Shown in pieces: positions 45,900-58,089 of a stretch of 64,000 nt of DNA (position 1 is the stretch's first letter; each line of letters begins with the position of its first letter). The translations under genes and the position numbers were made by a program. The notes under the pieces were generated by a model. That model saw nothing but the letters and a program-made list of their open reading frames with translations, had not been told where the DNA came from and did not search any database. Source of the DNA: Isoetes taiwanensis (Eukaryota; Streptophyta; Lycopodiopsida; Isoetales; Isoetaceae); the NCBI GenBank assembly GCA_021234155.1, contig JAJEKV010000051.1, forward strand, positions 4,468,698 through 4,532,697. The letters are read 5' to 3'.

Positions 45900-46377
45900 C
45901 TAATTATTTTCCGCATAAGGGTGATCGTGTGTGGCAGCCATTTCCTGCTCGCACTTAAAAACACACAAGGTTGAGATTCCACTAGGGGCAATGGCATATG
46001 GGAGCAAAGCCTCAACTGCCACTTTCTTCAGTGACGGACGATAGGTAGCGACTCCACTAGTGATTCCACTAACGACGCCAGGTTCCCCGACAATTAACCG
46101 AGTATTTTGCAATTAGGTGTGAGCGTTTTCAGTTTTGGGGTAGCGCTTTGTTAACCGCTAACCGCGAGAGTGGAATTAGGGTTGAAGCTCAAGATCTGAG
46201 GTGCCTATCGTCACAGGCATGGTTACCCATAACTCTGCCACCCATAACTCTTCAAAATTGAGATATATAGAGATGATGTTAACATCCCTCGCATTTTCCT
46301 TGAAAGGGAGACATACAAGCTCTTGACATGTACCTAATAAAACCCACAACTTTGCTCCACTATTATGACGTTAAAAT
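45900..46377. other. Probable promoter side of the NUP98-like gene
   Basis: A 70-codon minus-strand ORF (46112-45900) has no recognised motif. The region is followed by a CTAT microsatellite. Core promoter elements are not obvious. Confidence 0.3.
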
Positions 46378-46411
46378 TCTATCTACCTATCTATCTATCT
46401 ATCTATCTATG
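46378..46411. repeat. (CTAT)n microsatellite
   Basis: TCTATCTACCTATCTATC... about eight tetranucleotide units. Confidence 0.9.
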
Positions 46412-47547
46412 AAAATTGTACAATGATAGTGGAAGCCGCAATTGAAAAGCTCTTAATGTGGCAGTTTAAACGGCGTGGCGGGCCACATGTGCAAGTACAA
46501 TCTTGCCCTTTTACACGTCGTTGCAATACGAGGAAGCCAAATGGACACTTATAAGTTGTTTAAGGCCCAGATTCCACAAATGGCAATGTCACTTCCTCTC
46601 TTGCATTGAAACCGCCATGCTATCTTCCGATTTGTGATTCCATGCCGCTCCAGAAATAATCTGCCGATGTGGCAAATTTTAGAAGGTGTAGTCACTGCAA
46701 TGGCCACCGTTTTATACATGTCAATCTAAGTAACGGAGAAAAAGTTTCTAAAAAATGCCTAGTGTTGTGAAAACCCCTTCGCTACACGTCTGACTTTATA
46801 TCTCTCAGCCTGACCCTGCATTTAATTTTCACCCTGGATATCCATTTGCAATCTATAATTTTCTGCCCAATTGGCCTGTCTACTAGCATCAATGTCTCAT
46901 TCTCAATAAGTGATGCAAATTCTTCTCCCATTGCTTATTTCCATTCATGCGTATTGGGTCCATTTAACATCTCAACAACTGATTGAGGTTCATCTGGCAT
47001 GCATACGTTGTAAAGTGTTGCAAGTTCTTTTCTGTGGGTTTCCACTATCTCTTACTTCTTCTTACTGCCGAACTATTTTCAGCTGCTCCATGACTCAGAT
47101 CTGTTACTGCACCTTCCAGCTTTGATATATGGCATCCACGTACTCATTTTCACTGTCTCGACATTCCAATGCATCTGCTGATTCATTTATATTCTCTTCC
47201 TCATGAGATTCAAGCTCTGTCTCCCCTGCCTCTCTTGCGATAGGTCTTGAGTTTCCTCATGATCATCCTCGCCTTCCCATTCCTCATCCAAACCATATTG
47301 TCACATGTTTGTTGCTTGCCCTTTGTTCCTTTCTAAGCCGAACTGAAGTCATTCTCATCAAATATCACGCTCTATCTATTAAAGATGCACCCTGAATTTG
47401 GTTCCAATAGCCTGTAGCCTTTGTTGTTCTTGCAGTAGAAAGAATATACATTTTGTACTTTTCTCTAATAGCTTCCCTTCCTTTCTTTCCTCCTTGGTTT
47501 TGTGTGCACAAACGTTGCATCCAAAGATGCGCAGATGCTCAACATTT

Positions 47548-49102
47548 TTTTTTTTTTTTTTTGAAGGATGAAAGCCAAAGGTTTAGTAATCAGATAAAAA
47601 GTACAAAATTTACATGTCTCATCTAACTATGTAAGCAAAAAAAGATGCCACAAGAGCACGGGCCTGGAGCACAATGTACTTACTCCAGAATAGGAGACTA
47701 ACGATAAGAATCAATTCGAAGATACTGAATCCAAATGCATTCCATCATTTTTTATTCAAGGAAGGAACATGCATAGGCTGTCAATATCTTTTTCTAGGCC
47801 ACTGTAATAACACTGCGTGCAGATGAATTAATGCCCTAAAAGATGTGGTGTCTGCAATGCTCCCATATCGACCATAGGAGCCAACCGGAACCAAGATAGA
47901 ATACGCTTTGTTTAGCTGGAAGCCATGCGTTGGGATAGGATGCCAAAAGGATGCATCGGCAGTCTAGTGTACTGTTAAACAAACCTTGTAGCCAGGACCA
48001 CGCTGGTTGAACCTTTGGACAATCAAAGAGACAGTGCTCAAGAGTCTCAACGACTGAAAGGTAGAACAGGAATACTGCAGATATGCGAGGATCATAGCGA
48101 TGTCGGAAGGCATTAACCCGCAGACACCTGTGGATAACCTGCCATCATGGTGGAGCAATCTATCCCAAAGCCATCGCCATGTACGACACAAAGTGGGCTG
48201 TGGAACCTGTAGATGTCACCCATCTGACAACTGGAGGGGTTGTGGTGCTAAAAGAAGGCGATATACTGATCTGATAAAGTGCTTGCCTTTGTGAATATTT
48301 TCATGACAGTCCCATGGCACCCTTTCAGCAACACCAACTTGCACTATAAGAGGCAAATTTTATGCGACCTCCTTCCATAGAGACACATCCCAACGAGAGA
48401 GCAGGAACTTTGCCTGAAATTCAGGCCAACACAGTAGGTGACCCGCTTCATACCATGCTTGAATAGAGACAACACCTGCAAGAACCCACTGTCGCTGTGT
48501 ACGGGGATGAACTGATGCTGCCAATGGAGGTGTTGAGGGGTCTGGAGGCAGTGATGCCCACCACCATGGAGTCTTCAATAGGGTGTGGATAGAGGGGCAT
48601 GGCCAGAAAAGATGTTTGACTGTGTTCCATGCTGTCAACAAGCCACATAAAAATGGAGAAGCGCTTGGAAAAGGCTGCATAGTATGAAATAATGCATAAG
48701 GTAGGACTGGTTTGACAGCCTTCTTACCTAGAGGGATACAGTGACCAAGAGCTTATCTAAGAAGGGCGAAACCCGGAGAGCCATCCTCACCATTTAGGAG
48801 TCTCCGGATGATCTTTGAAATAAGAACTTTGCTCTGCAAGTAAGAAGTCCATCATACCCGCACCACCGCCCATTTTGAAGGATGCACCGACCAAGCCACC
48901 TTAATCACAAAGACCTTCCCTCGAGACTACCCCATAAAAGTTACGAACTATTGCAATGACGCTTTGATCTCGTGGGGCTAGCAAGAAGGATGCCATATAA
49001 ACATGGATACTACTAAGGACCGACTTGGCCACTATAATGCGACTTCTAAGAGACAACTTTACGAGACCACTAGAACAAGTGCTTCTCCAAATCCTTAATG
49101 AT
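47548..49102 (-). mobile_element. LINE insertion (5'-truncated) in the copia integrase
   Basis: Flanked by a target duplication CTCAACATTT (47539-47548 and 49103-49112). The plus-strand T18 run at about 47545-47562 is the poly(A) tail of a minus-strand element. From 49102 leftwards the translation gives the last part of a LINE reverse transcriptase (SLRSRIIVAKSVLSSIHVYM, ASFLLAP) and then, near 48200-47970, a zinc-binding RT-associated domain (LWDRLLHH, LETLEHCLFDCPKVQPAW). It is therefore the 3' 1.5 kb of an L1-like element, inserted after the copia element was in place. Confidence 0.85.
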
Positions 49103-51039
49103 CTCAACATTTGGTACTATGCCACCCAAGCTTCTCAGGTACTTCACCTTCCATTGCTTTAGTTGGGAGACGATTAATGCGATATACTGCCACATTTATC
49201 GCTTCAGCCCCGAACTGCGCATTGATCTGATGTACATGCAGTAAACTTCTGGCACATTCTACCATTGTTCAATTTTTTCTTTCGATGACTCCCTTTTGTC
49301 GATGTTCATATGGAATTGACCTTTCATTCCTTATGCCCTCTTCTTGAAGCATGTGCTCAAATTCTCCACCACGATCTATTCGATTTTTACTTATGCACAA
49401 AGCTAGTTTTCCTTTCCACTTCATTTTTCCATACTCTAAAGCACTCAAATGCTTCCGATTTGCTCTTGAAAAATTGCAACTGATGATGTTTCTCGTATAG
49501 TCATCTACGATAAAAAAAAAAATATCTCTTAAAAGACATTTTTCTAGCTAGTCCCTAAAGATCTAAATGAATCAAACTCAATTTTCTTGTAGGACAATTT
49601 GCTTCCTACTTTGCATATGCTTTTCGATGGTGCTTTCCAAACACACAGCCTTTACAAATGCCTATTTCAGATTTCTTTGAGACGTCAAACTTCTCTAGCC
49701 ATGCCTTTGGTTGCAAGTAACTTCATTGATTTTACATTGATGTGTCCCAATCTCTCGTCATGCCAAGTCTGACCTGTGCAGCTATCAGAACCTCCCATCC
49801 TTTGCCCAACTGCCACAATTGTCTTATCTTGTGCTTTGCAAATACATTTCTTGTTGCAAAAAGTGATTTTATATTCTGCATCAACTAATTTTGAGATTGA
49901 AAGTAGATTTTCACTTAATCCAAGGACATATAATACGTTATTGAATTGTGTTTTCTAATCTTACAAATGTACTGTGATCCTTCCTACTCCAACGATCCAT
50001 AGTCTTCCCTTGTCAGTCGTTTTAACTCTTCTAGGTATGAGACTTGGTGTTAAGTCATCAAACCAACCCATATTCCCTGTGGTATGATCTGTGGCTCGAA
50101 ATCCATAAATCATTCTCCAACATGCTCCTGATCCTTTCTTATGATCAGCGCTTTATATTTGTACTTTTCATACTTCCAAACCATTGCCCAAATTGCTGTA
50201 ACTATCATGAGGATCAGCCATGTGTACCTCAAAGATAGGACACATCCCATTCTACTTTAGCGCAAAATCCTGCACTATTAGAGTCATCTGAATCAGACTC
50301 ATCAGAGGATTCTGTGCCCCTGTTTACGTCCAACTTGTTAGCCATGGGTTTTCATTTTTTCTTTCCATATTCTGTTTCCAATGCTCCTCCTTTGCTTTTT
50401 CCTTGTTATCTTTTGCTCTTTTGCCATTCTTTCTGTCATTTGATTATTCCTTTGCTTCTTGTTTCTTCAAATTTCTAGACATTCTTGAGTGAAATGGCCA
50501 ACCTTATTGCAGATGTAACACATCCTTCTTTCTTCACCAGCAAAGAAGGCATTTACATCTCTGATGCTAGTAGACTTTTCCATTTTCTTTCTTTGTTTTT
50601 CTCCTTCTTCTTGAAGAATGGCTGCACACACTCGATCTGAGGTGACATATTCTTGTCATCCAAGTGAGGCTCGGATCCCATGATATTTTCCTGAAAGGTC
50701 TGCTATCAGTGCTGCTGATATCATTTCATCATCAACCACCTTATATCCATTGTCCCAATTTGATCACAAGATTGTACCTTGCCAATAAAATCAGCCACAG
50801 ATTCATTTTCCTTCATTCTTGTAGTAAATAAGGCTTGATACAAGGTTATCAAGCGCGAGAATTGATTTTTGGCAAAGATAGTTTTTTAAGTATGCAAATG
50901 CTTCCTTTGAGATGTTGGCTACCTCAAAACTTGGAATGTGCATATTGTATAGGAATTATGATGCAATTTTTAGCCTTCCAATCATTTTGTTCCCACTTGT
51001 CAAGTTCAACCCATTTACTTGTATCAACATCAGCCACCT

Positions 51040-52881
51040 CTTAGTTTTGAGTTCTTGGCTGGCATACGTCTTGCAACAGCAACAATCCATGACTGCCGGA
51101 TGTTACAGACCTGCCATGCTCAAGATCATGAAACAAGAACAAGAGGGGACAAATATATACACAAAACATAGAAAATTTGCTCCAAATGAGGCTCTTTAAA
51201 TTTGAGATCAAACCTGAATATATCTGAAGAGGCTCTGGTCTAATATAGTGTAGACCGCAAATTTGAGCCTTACATCTAGCTAAAATCTAAGTCATAAACT
51301 TATGCTAACCTAAACATGTCAAGTGTAGGCTGCCACCGCTGACACCTAACATGTACATAATGTTAACCACTAGGTGGTTAACACTGCCTTCCCCTAAAAG
51401 TTTTTAGCGCAAAAACATGTACACTTTTATAAGACAAGTCCGACAATGCAACATGGTGCCACTGCCAAAAGAAGAGCGTACAGAGACGGTGCCAGAGCTA
51501 GCTTTAGAAAATTGAAATCCCAATATGAAGAGAAAACTATGGGACCGGACATGGTAAGAGGATTCTTTCTTTCGATTTGCTTGATCAAATGGCAGTGGCA
51601 AAGACATGGTTGTGTAAATATCGTCTGATGCAGATGTGAAGTGCAAAATCTAGAAAGTGCGAAGGCTATTCTTGAATCTGCCCCAACTCATCTAACATCT
51701 GTGGTAATCCATAAATCCATAAACTATTTAACTCTCAAGTATTAGCGGAAGCCGTGGAGACCAAATCACACTGTGTACAGAAAAGCTGGCTTATGCTAAT
51801 AAAAGGGGATTGCAGAAGAAAGCCTTGAAAATAAACAGCAAGTAACTCGAACTGTCATGTAGAGTTGATTTTTGATGAGGATATAGAACTTGTTGTACAG
51901 GTGCTATAACTTATCACCATATGGGCTCAAAGGGGGCTAGCCAAGTGCTCGCCCTCTATAAATAATTTGAAAAAGAAATCTTCATGAAAAACTTGAGGTT
52001 TGCAGATGCATACGATGCAAATATTCCCGTTGCATTTGCTACAAAATATCTTTGGGTGTGCAAAAGCACGATTTTTGATAAATCAAAATAAAATAGAAGA
52101 TCGCAAGAAGAGTCATAAGATTTCTGATAATTTTTCAGCAGATAGAAGATAAAGAGATCAAATACTGGATTTTCCTTTTTTTTAATAATCTTGCAAAGAG
52201 GAGTGATGTCACCATTCCAAAAATCCTTAACTGCAAACTGTGCTTGCTGCACCTAAAAACAGAGCTTTGAAAGCAGTTAAGAAGATTAAATGATCAGGTA
52301 CATTGGGGCATCATTAGTTGGTTGGACCCGAACAACAATTAAAGCAAAAGAAGCGAGGGCCGGACAAAATCAGCGCGTCTTGGTTGAGCAAATTAAAAAA
52401 GGGAATCTAAAGGGTTGATAGTAGGGTATACAAAAAGAAATTTTCAAAGGCAGGTGACTCATGAGGCAGCAAGACAATAGCGAGAGCGGCAAGGCTACAA
52501 AGAAATGATCTTGAAAGCCGAACCGGCATAACGTAGCCAATGGTAATTTTGAGTTTTAGCAACATATGTCTTGCGTGGCCGATCCATGATCGTCGGATGC
52601 TACAAGCCTGCCATGCTCAAGATCATGAAACAAGAACAAAAGTGGACAAAAATATACATAAAATATGGAAAATGTGCAGCGAATGAGGCTCTCCAAATTT
52701 GGGACCAAACCTGAATATATTTGAAGAGGCTCTGGTCTAATATAGTGTAGACTGCAAATCTGAGCTCTACATCTAGCTAAATCTAAGCCGTACAGTTATG
52801 CTAACCTAAATATGCCACGTGTAGTCTGCCACCACTGACACCTAACATGTGCACAATGTTAATCACTAGGTGGTTAACACT
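51040..52881 (-). mobile_element. Non-coding element with LTR-like direct repeats, nested in copia
   Basis: Two direct repeats of about 340 bp (51044-51388 and 52547-52884) share GCTCAAGATCATGAAACAAG and end in the palindromic TGTTAACCACTAGGTGGTTA block. They flank 1.16 kb without a recognisable retroviral ORF. A purine run (minus strand, AGGGGAAGG) lies just before the left repeat when read on the minus strand, as a polypurine tract should. The whole is bracketed by GCCACCT (51033-51039 and 52882-52888), a likely target duplication, and splits the copia gag leader. It fits a LARD/TRIM-like non-autonomous LTR element; a primer binding site is not certain. Confidence 0.65.
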
Positions 52882-53240
52882 GCCACCTTTGGTTTAGCTT
52901 CAATTCCTGGAACATAATCTCATAGTCCTTTTCCTGATAGAAACCCCCAGAACCTTTATGAACGAGATGTATACATTTATAGTCTAACTTTTCAATCTGA
53001 TGTTTCTCCATTGTGACAAGATTGCCACCAAATATTCTCAGAATTATATGAACAAGTTATCTTGGGATCGCTCCTCCTTGGATCTGTGACCTGATCACAA
53101 TGGCTTCCTCAGAATCGTCAAGATTCTTACTCTTTTCCAAGGTTTTACGATTGCTCCTTCTTAGATCTGTGACCTATCCACAATCACTTCTTCACGGCTT
53201 TTCCTTGGGGGTGAGATTTTACTCTTGATGCTCTTCCTCC

Positions 53241-53253
53241 GGCTCTGATACCA
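53241..53253 (-). other. Copia primer binding site (initiator Met tRNA)
   Basis: Minus strand TGGTATCAGAGCC, the standard copia primer site complementary to initiator methionine tRNA, five bases from the end of the 5' LTR. Confidence 0.9.
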
Positions 53254-53258
53254 TATTA

Positions 53259-53449
53259 TGAAAGTAGATGGAATAAGAATACTCAGCGTAAATGTGACGT
53301 TCCACGTATTTATACGGTCTACTATACGGGACACGTACAAATACAAGCACGTCACTCCCTAAAGGTACGCTACCATGGGGGTATGGGAACTTAATTGCAA
53401 CCTAGGGGGTTACCTTACAAAGGATTAAATTAGCTATGCTAATTTAACA
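53259..53449 (-). repeat. 5' LTR of the copia element
   Basis: On the minus strand it begins TGTTAAATTAGC and ends CTTTCA, 191 bp. It contains GTATAAATACG (about 53310), a good TATA box for minus-strand transcription. No second copy is present in the window. Confidence 0.7.
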
Positions 53450-53494
53450 CATTAATAATAATAACCTATAACCTAGGAAATTAGGATAATTACC

Positions 53495-54920
53495 AATTGG
53501 GAAGGCGCCACCTGCCCCAATCGATTGGGCAGCATGGGGGTTGCCAAGTTTGGATGCCAACTTGACCCCTATCCCCGGATTGACTCTCAAGAAGATCGAC
53601 CAAGGAAGGCCGAGCTGGCGCCATCAACCACCTGCAGAGAACCACCATACCGCCGCCCCTCGTGAAGCCACAAATTGAATCTTCAACCGCCAGAGATGGA
53701 GGCGCCCCATGGGAATGAGTCCAGCCAGAATTCAGGTAGGTGGCTATGTGAATTCTAGTTAACACTTGGTCGTGTCCGTCTTTCTCTGTTCTCTTTGTAA
53801 TTCAATCATAGAGACTAACCCTTGATTGTACAAACAAGTTCTCTTTATATTCAATTTTGGTTCTTACTCTGAAAGGATGGATTGTTAATTCTTTGTTTTG
53901 ATCCGACTCTGAAAGGGGATTACGGGGTAGAGGCCTCCGAACCGCGTGTACGAGTATGCTCCTAGATAGCGCCTGTAAAAGTCCCATTAGATGCGGCTTT
54001 GTGCACAAGAACCCACCGGGTCCTAGATGCTATGGTCCGGCTTAGCACCGCACAAGGAACACAAGTGGTGACATGAGGGGTGGGGTCTTGCACGAGCATA
54101 CAAGGCTCCCCGAGACTCCTACAAAGTGCTAGGCCTGATAGCCGGTCACGTGAGGGGGCGGGTATGGGTCCGACACTCCCCGGGTGTAGAAGTGTGATCC
54201 GTATGGAGCACCTTTGCACTTTGAGTAGATTTAGGGTGAGTAAGTCGGGTGCGGATGCGGGGGTCGCCGAGTGCGCACGTATTCTCTAGCTCACCCATGG
54301 AACCACCGTGGATTCTGGAAGGGGACGCTTCCCGACCTGCCTCTATCGGACCAGGCGCCATGAACCTGGGTAGGCTCCGAGGGTGATGCCCCGAGTTTGC
54401 GTCTCCCCCAAGGCTATAGCAAAGCCATAGCGTGAATTGACCCATCTGCAAAGTGTGCACAGGAGGGGCGGATGGAGTGGACAACCCTAGCCAATGTTCT
54501 ACGCCAGCCAACGCCATGCCAAGACTCGGTCTGCTGATCTCTTGAGGCCCAGCCGTCAGTCGATCCTCATGGAAGTCTGAGCCGGGGTAGAACCTGGGGT
54601 TTGGGTGTTTTCTTAGGATTAGATGCATATTCTATGCCGTTGGTATATTGGATGGATGCGCCACCCTTCGTGGTGGTTATTTATGTATATTCGTGCTGTG
54701 TGCTAACCCTTGTATTCACGCTTCCGCGACGTAGGAGTCCCATTGAAGGCGTGGGCCGAATGACCCCTTCGTGTCCTTCTTCGGGCCTCATTTCATAGAT
54801 GGCCCGAAATAGACGGAGGGCCCTGCTCATGGTGAGATGATCGCCATGGGAGGGGAAAGTCCCCGTATGTATACGTCCGAGGGTCGTATATATTCTGGGA
54901 GCGTCACAGTAAAAAAAAAA
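53495..54920 (+). other. GC-rich block ending in an A-tract
   Basis: About 1.4 kb clearly richer in G+C than both flanks, with no recognisable protein. It ends GCGTCACAGTAAAAAAAAAA (to 54920), which suggests a retroposed transcript or a non-coding retroelement. ACTCTGAAAGG occurs twice (53868, 53909). The long minus-strand ORF at 54628-54146 looks like a chance reading of this composition. Confidence 0.35.
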
Positions 54921-55817
54921 ACTTCTTTTGAAAAAGAAGGGTACATTTATAGAGGTTCCATGAATCATGGAGCCACCACTTAGATCCTACAACTACGCTC
55001 AACAGCTAGTTTAACGGCAAAACAGTTAAGCCATCTTCTTATTTGTCTCCATTACTCGAAGCATTTGCAAGCAAGCACGCCAGATGAGAGTTTTAATGGT
55101 TACTGCCTACGTTTCTATGTCTGGAACCCTGCTCTAGTAGCAGCAACCAGACCCATTTGCCTTTTGGGTTATGGAAATTCTCTGATTCATGTATTGAGGA
55201 ATTGTTTTTTTCCGTAAAATTTAGCTCAATGATGGTTGTTTATTTTGAGATCACATGTTTGCCCACATCTTGTTTCATGAGTTCCATTTAGGCTCAAGGC
55301 TGAGAAGCTTGCTTTAGAGATCTTTTTTTTTTTTTTATGTTGCATTATGCTATGCTTGGATCAACCCGCTTATTGTTCTCATTCTCGTTAGAGATAATGT
55401 ATTGCCAAGATATTTTCCTCATGGCCACGACATAAAATTGGATGTAAAGTAGTAGCTTTAGGGGTTAGACTCAAATTTGCTCCTATAAAAATTATAGGGT
55501 TCTTTGCAAAGATTTCAGATGTAATGCTCTAGAACTACTTGCAACACCTCTTTCTATACCGAGACCATCATATATACAAGTTTATCCTCCTGCCCCAACT
55601 ACTTCGGTTGGTCAAATCCATGTGGGTTTCAAATTAATCGCCATCCCTACAACTCCTTGTCCTATTCTAGTTACAGATAATATGGTTGCCCAAGGTATTT
55701 TCCTCATGGTATATTTTTCAGTGGACCTTTGAAGTATCCTAGGTTTGATGCTGGAGGCCCCTTCAACCATTACATACTTTGCCAAGTATCTTCAACTATT
55801 AGAAATTTTGCCAGATA
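54921..55817. other. Non-coding, no gene seen
   Basis: Begins with the palindrome CTTCTTTTGAAAAAGAAG right after the A-tract. A degenerate duplication of about 45 bp (AGATAATGTATTGCCAAGAT near 55390, AGATAATATGGTTGCCCAAG near 55674) is visible. Confidence 0.5.
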
Positions 55818-56356
55818 CGCTAGATATTCTCTCGAATAGATACAACATCCTTTCTAAGGCCCCGAAGGAAGTGTTTTTTTTTTCTTTTTCTTTTTAACAC
55901 AACACAAACCATTACGTTTAACATTTCTAGCTGTATTCCCCCTAAAATCCCCATTTGTTTTGGTGCTTATTCATACGAGGGGTGATGTAGGGCAGCAAGA
56001 AGCTCCAGTCAATTGTATAATAGATGTAGCTTTTTAACACAATTAGGCATATTTCTTTCAAACCTTATAGTATCTCGCTAATTATGTTATGTAACATACT
56101 CTAATTTGTGAGAACTTACCCCATAAACGAGGATCGCTATCTACGGCCCAAAATGAGGCAGCACTCTTAAAAATGTCCATCCAATAGTTGTTGATGCCCC
56201 TTGGCACCCCTCGTGTGAACAAGCACCAAAACAAAGGGGGTGTAACTAGAAATGTAAAATGTAATGGTTTGTGTTGTTAAAAAAGGGGGCCCCTTCGTGG
56301 CCTTGGGAAGGATGTTATATGTATTCGAGAAGAATATATAGCATATATCTAGCAAA
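55818..56356. repeat. Fold-back element, arms about 165 bp
   Basis: The left arm (55818-55985) and the reverse complement of the right arm (56356-56196) match over nearly all their length with indels; shared blocks include AACACAAACCATTACRTTTA, TTTGTTTTGGTGCTT and ACGAGGGGTG. The loop is about 210 bp. A transcript would form a long imperfect hairpin. Class unknown. Confidence 0.8.
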
Positions 56357-57389
56357 AATAACACGAGTTTTCTAGCAAAATAGTTTTCTTTTGTATTTTT
56401 TTGTACGCTTTTCAATATAATTTTGCGATGATTTGATGGTGCACTCGCTAAATGTATTAATACATACATCTAAAGTGCATATATGTTTGGCATTAATTTT
56501 GAATGGCAATTTTGAATGGTCTTACTCGTTCCCCCTTCATTAAGATATTTCTCAGGATTGCTCTTGCTCAGCTAGCCTGGTTGGGTGGTGAGTTTTGGCC
56601 TTAAGGGCTGGGTTTTATTTTCTGAAGATCTTTCATTGTTTGTATTTCAATTTGAAACTATTCTATTTCTAGTAAATCCTTAGATCCTTATCACCTTGCT
56701 CTATTCTTGTTGAGCTTCCCATACCTTCCATAATTCTTCTCTTCAGCTGCAAAGTTGAGCTGGGGCAAGATCTTCCTAGACTAAGAAACTGGTGCCTTTT
56801 AAATAAAATCACATATACATATAAAAATATTTCTCTACAACACGAGGCAGTTTAAATATTGTAAAGCTTCATCATTTCCTGCAAAGAATAATATCACTCC
56901 ATGTTGATCAATCTATTATGCATTGTACTACTTGATGTAATGACATTCTGAGATTGCAACAAGGGCATATGGTTGTCGGGTCGCTAGCAACTGGAAACAA
57001 TTCAAGCTAACATGGATTATACTTTTAGGTCTTGCACGTCTAAAATATATGCAAGGACTAATTATTTTTTTGCTCTATTCATATCTACCACAAACAACTA
57101 TTATTGTCATATAATATGTGTGCTTTTTAAAGCCACTTGAAAGTGCCATGTCAATGTGATGGAATACCTGATCTCTGTAAATGATGAATTTAGCCCAAGC
57201 TGCTTGAAGACAATGGTAAATTATAGCCGGTTGTGGCTTAGTTGTTCAAAATTAGAAGCAACTTATTAGTGCTTGAGAGATGCATGTCCGTCCCCTTTGA
57301 TCCTACTCCTTATTGTTGAGATTGTCTGACCTCCTCCTCATTGTTGTACTCAATATTTCAAATGAGGCATTCTCAAGGGTCATTAGTTT
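56357..57389. other. Non-coding, no gene seen
   Basis: AT-rich, short ORFs only, no repeat family recognised. Confidence 0.5.
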
Positions 57390-58089
57390 TCACCTAACAG
57401 GAACTTTGACCCAACCATTAGCAAATGCGATAACTAATATAATAAATGGAGTCAAGAATCCAAGAATAACAATATATGGTAGAACAATGGACATGGGGCC
57501 TTTGCCTTCCTTTTCTGCAGCTGTTTGCCAATATCTGTGAACATAATTTGAACTATAGTATGATACTTGAAGCTCTTGAGTCATTGAAAGCTTTGCTACA
57601 GGTAAATATCTAAATTGCATCAAGAATCTAGCTGTTTCCTTAGGAGGCCTGGTTTCAAGAGTTAGCTATCTTAAATGCTTAGTCTGCTACTAACCAGAAA
57701 TCCTTAGTCTATTACTAAGCAGAATGGCAAAAACAATAGTTTTAATGAAGATAAAGCACCAGGCAACTCACTGTTCTAGTTCTTGTTCCCAGGTTATAAA
57801 TTTCTTCTTCTCTTCAGTGTTTCTCTCGTCCTTCTTACCCCCTAAAGCATTCAAAACAGCACAGAAATTGAAAACCGTAAATGAAGGCAATCAGAAAAGA
57901 CGTCCTCATTTAGCACCAGAAGAGGATTTTTGTATTAGAAAATCGACCTAATACAGTGTGTAGAGAATTTTGTTACCAAACAAAGCTTCTTCGTACGCAT
58001 GCCGGAATCCGTAAAGCTGGCAAAAATGTCGAATAGAACGCATTGATTTGAAAAGAAATGGAAGTGCATGCAAGAGCAACAGCGGCCAT
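57390..58089 (-). CDS. Small putative plastid-targeted single-pass membrane protein
   Basis: Exon 1 starts at ATG 58089 with MAAVALACTSISFQINAFYS, Ser/Ala/Thr-rich, low in acidic residues and then Arg-rich (RIPACVRRSF), like a chloroplast transit peptide, ending at donor TTTG|GTAACA (about 57975). A middle exon (about 57830-57765) encodes GKKDERNTEEKKKFITWEQ before a GTGAGTTG donor. The last exon starts after TTTACCTGTAG (about 57600) and encodes a charged segment (YWQTAAEKEGKGP) and one strong transmembrane helix (IVLPYIVILGFLTPFIILVI), ending GWVKVPVR-stop at 57390. The architecture suggests a thylakoid or envelope subunit, but I do not recognise the family. Exon phases do not join cleanly as read, perhaps due to the G5 run at the second acceptor. 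Confidence 0.5.

Larger units (their letters stand above)
46680..53449 (-). mobile_element. Ty1/copia element, truncated and twice interrupted
   Basis: Right to left: 5' LTR (53449-53259), primer binding site (53253-53241), leader, gag, zinc knuckle CYICNKVGHFTQEC (50520-50479), GAG-pre-integrase WHDERLGHINVKSMKLLATK (about 49780-49720), KGCVFGKHHRKAYAK, integrase with PYEHRQKGVIERKN (about 49310-49270) and AEAINVAVYRINRLPTKAME, then after an inserted LINE VEHLRIFGCNVCAHKTKEER (47538-47480), KGYRLLEPNSG, and RT start AMGEEFASLIENETLMLVDR (about 46940-46870) and ETFSP (about 46770). The match fades by 46680; RNase H and the 3' LTR are absent. The copy is dead: stops, shifts, truncation and two insertions (47548-49102 and 51040-52881). 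Confidence 0.88.

Noticed and set aside
54146-54628. 160-codon minus-strand ORF in the GC-rich block
   Set aside because: Pro/His/Thr-rich without motif or splice support; long ORFs arise easily in GC-rich sequence.
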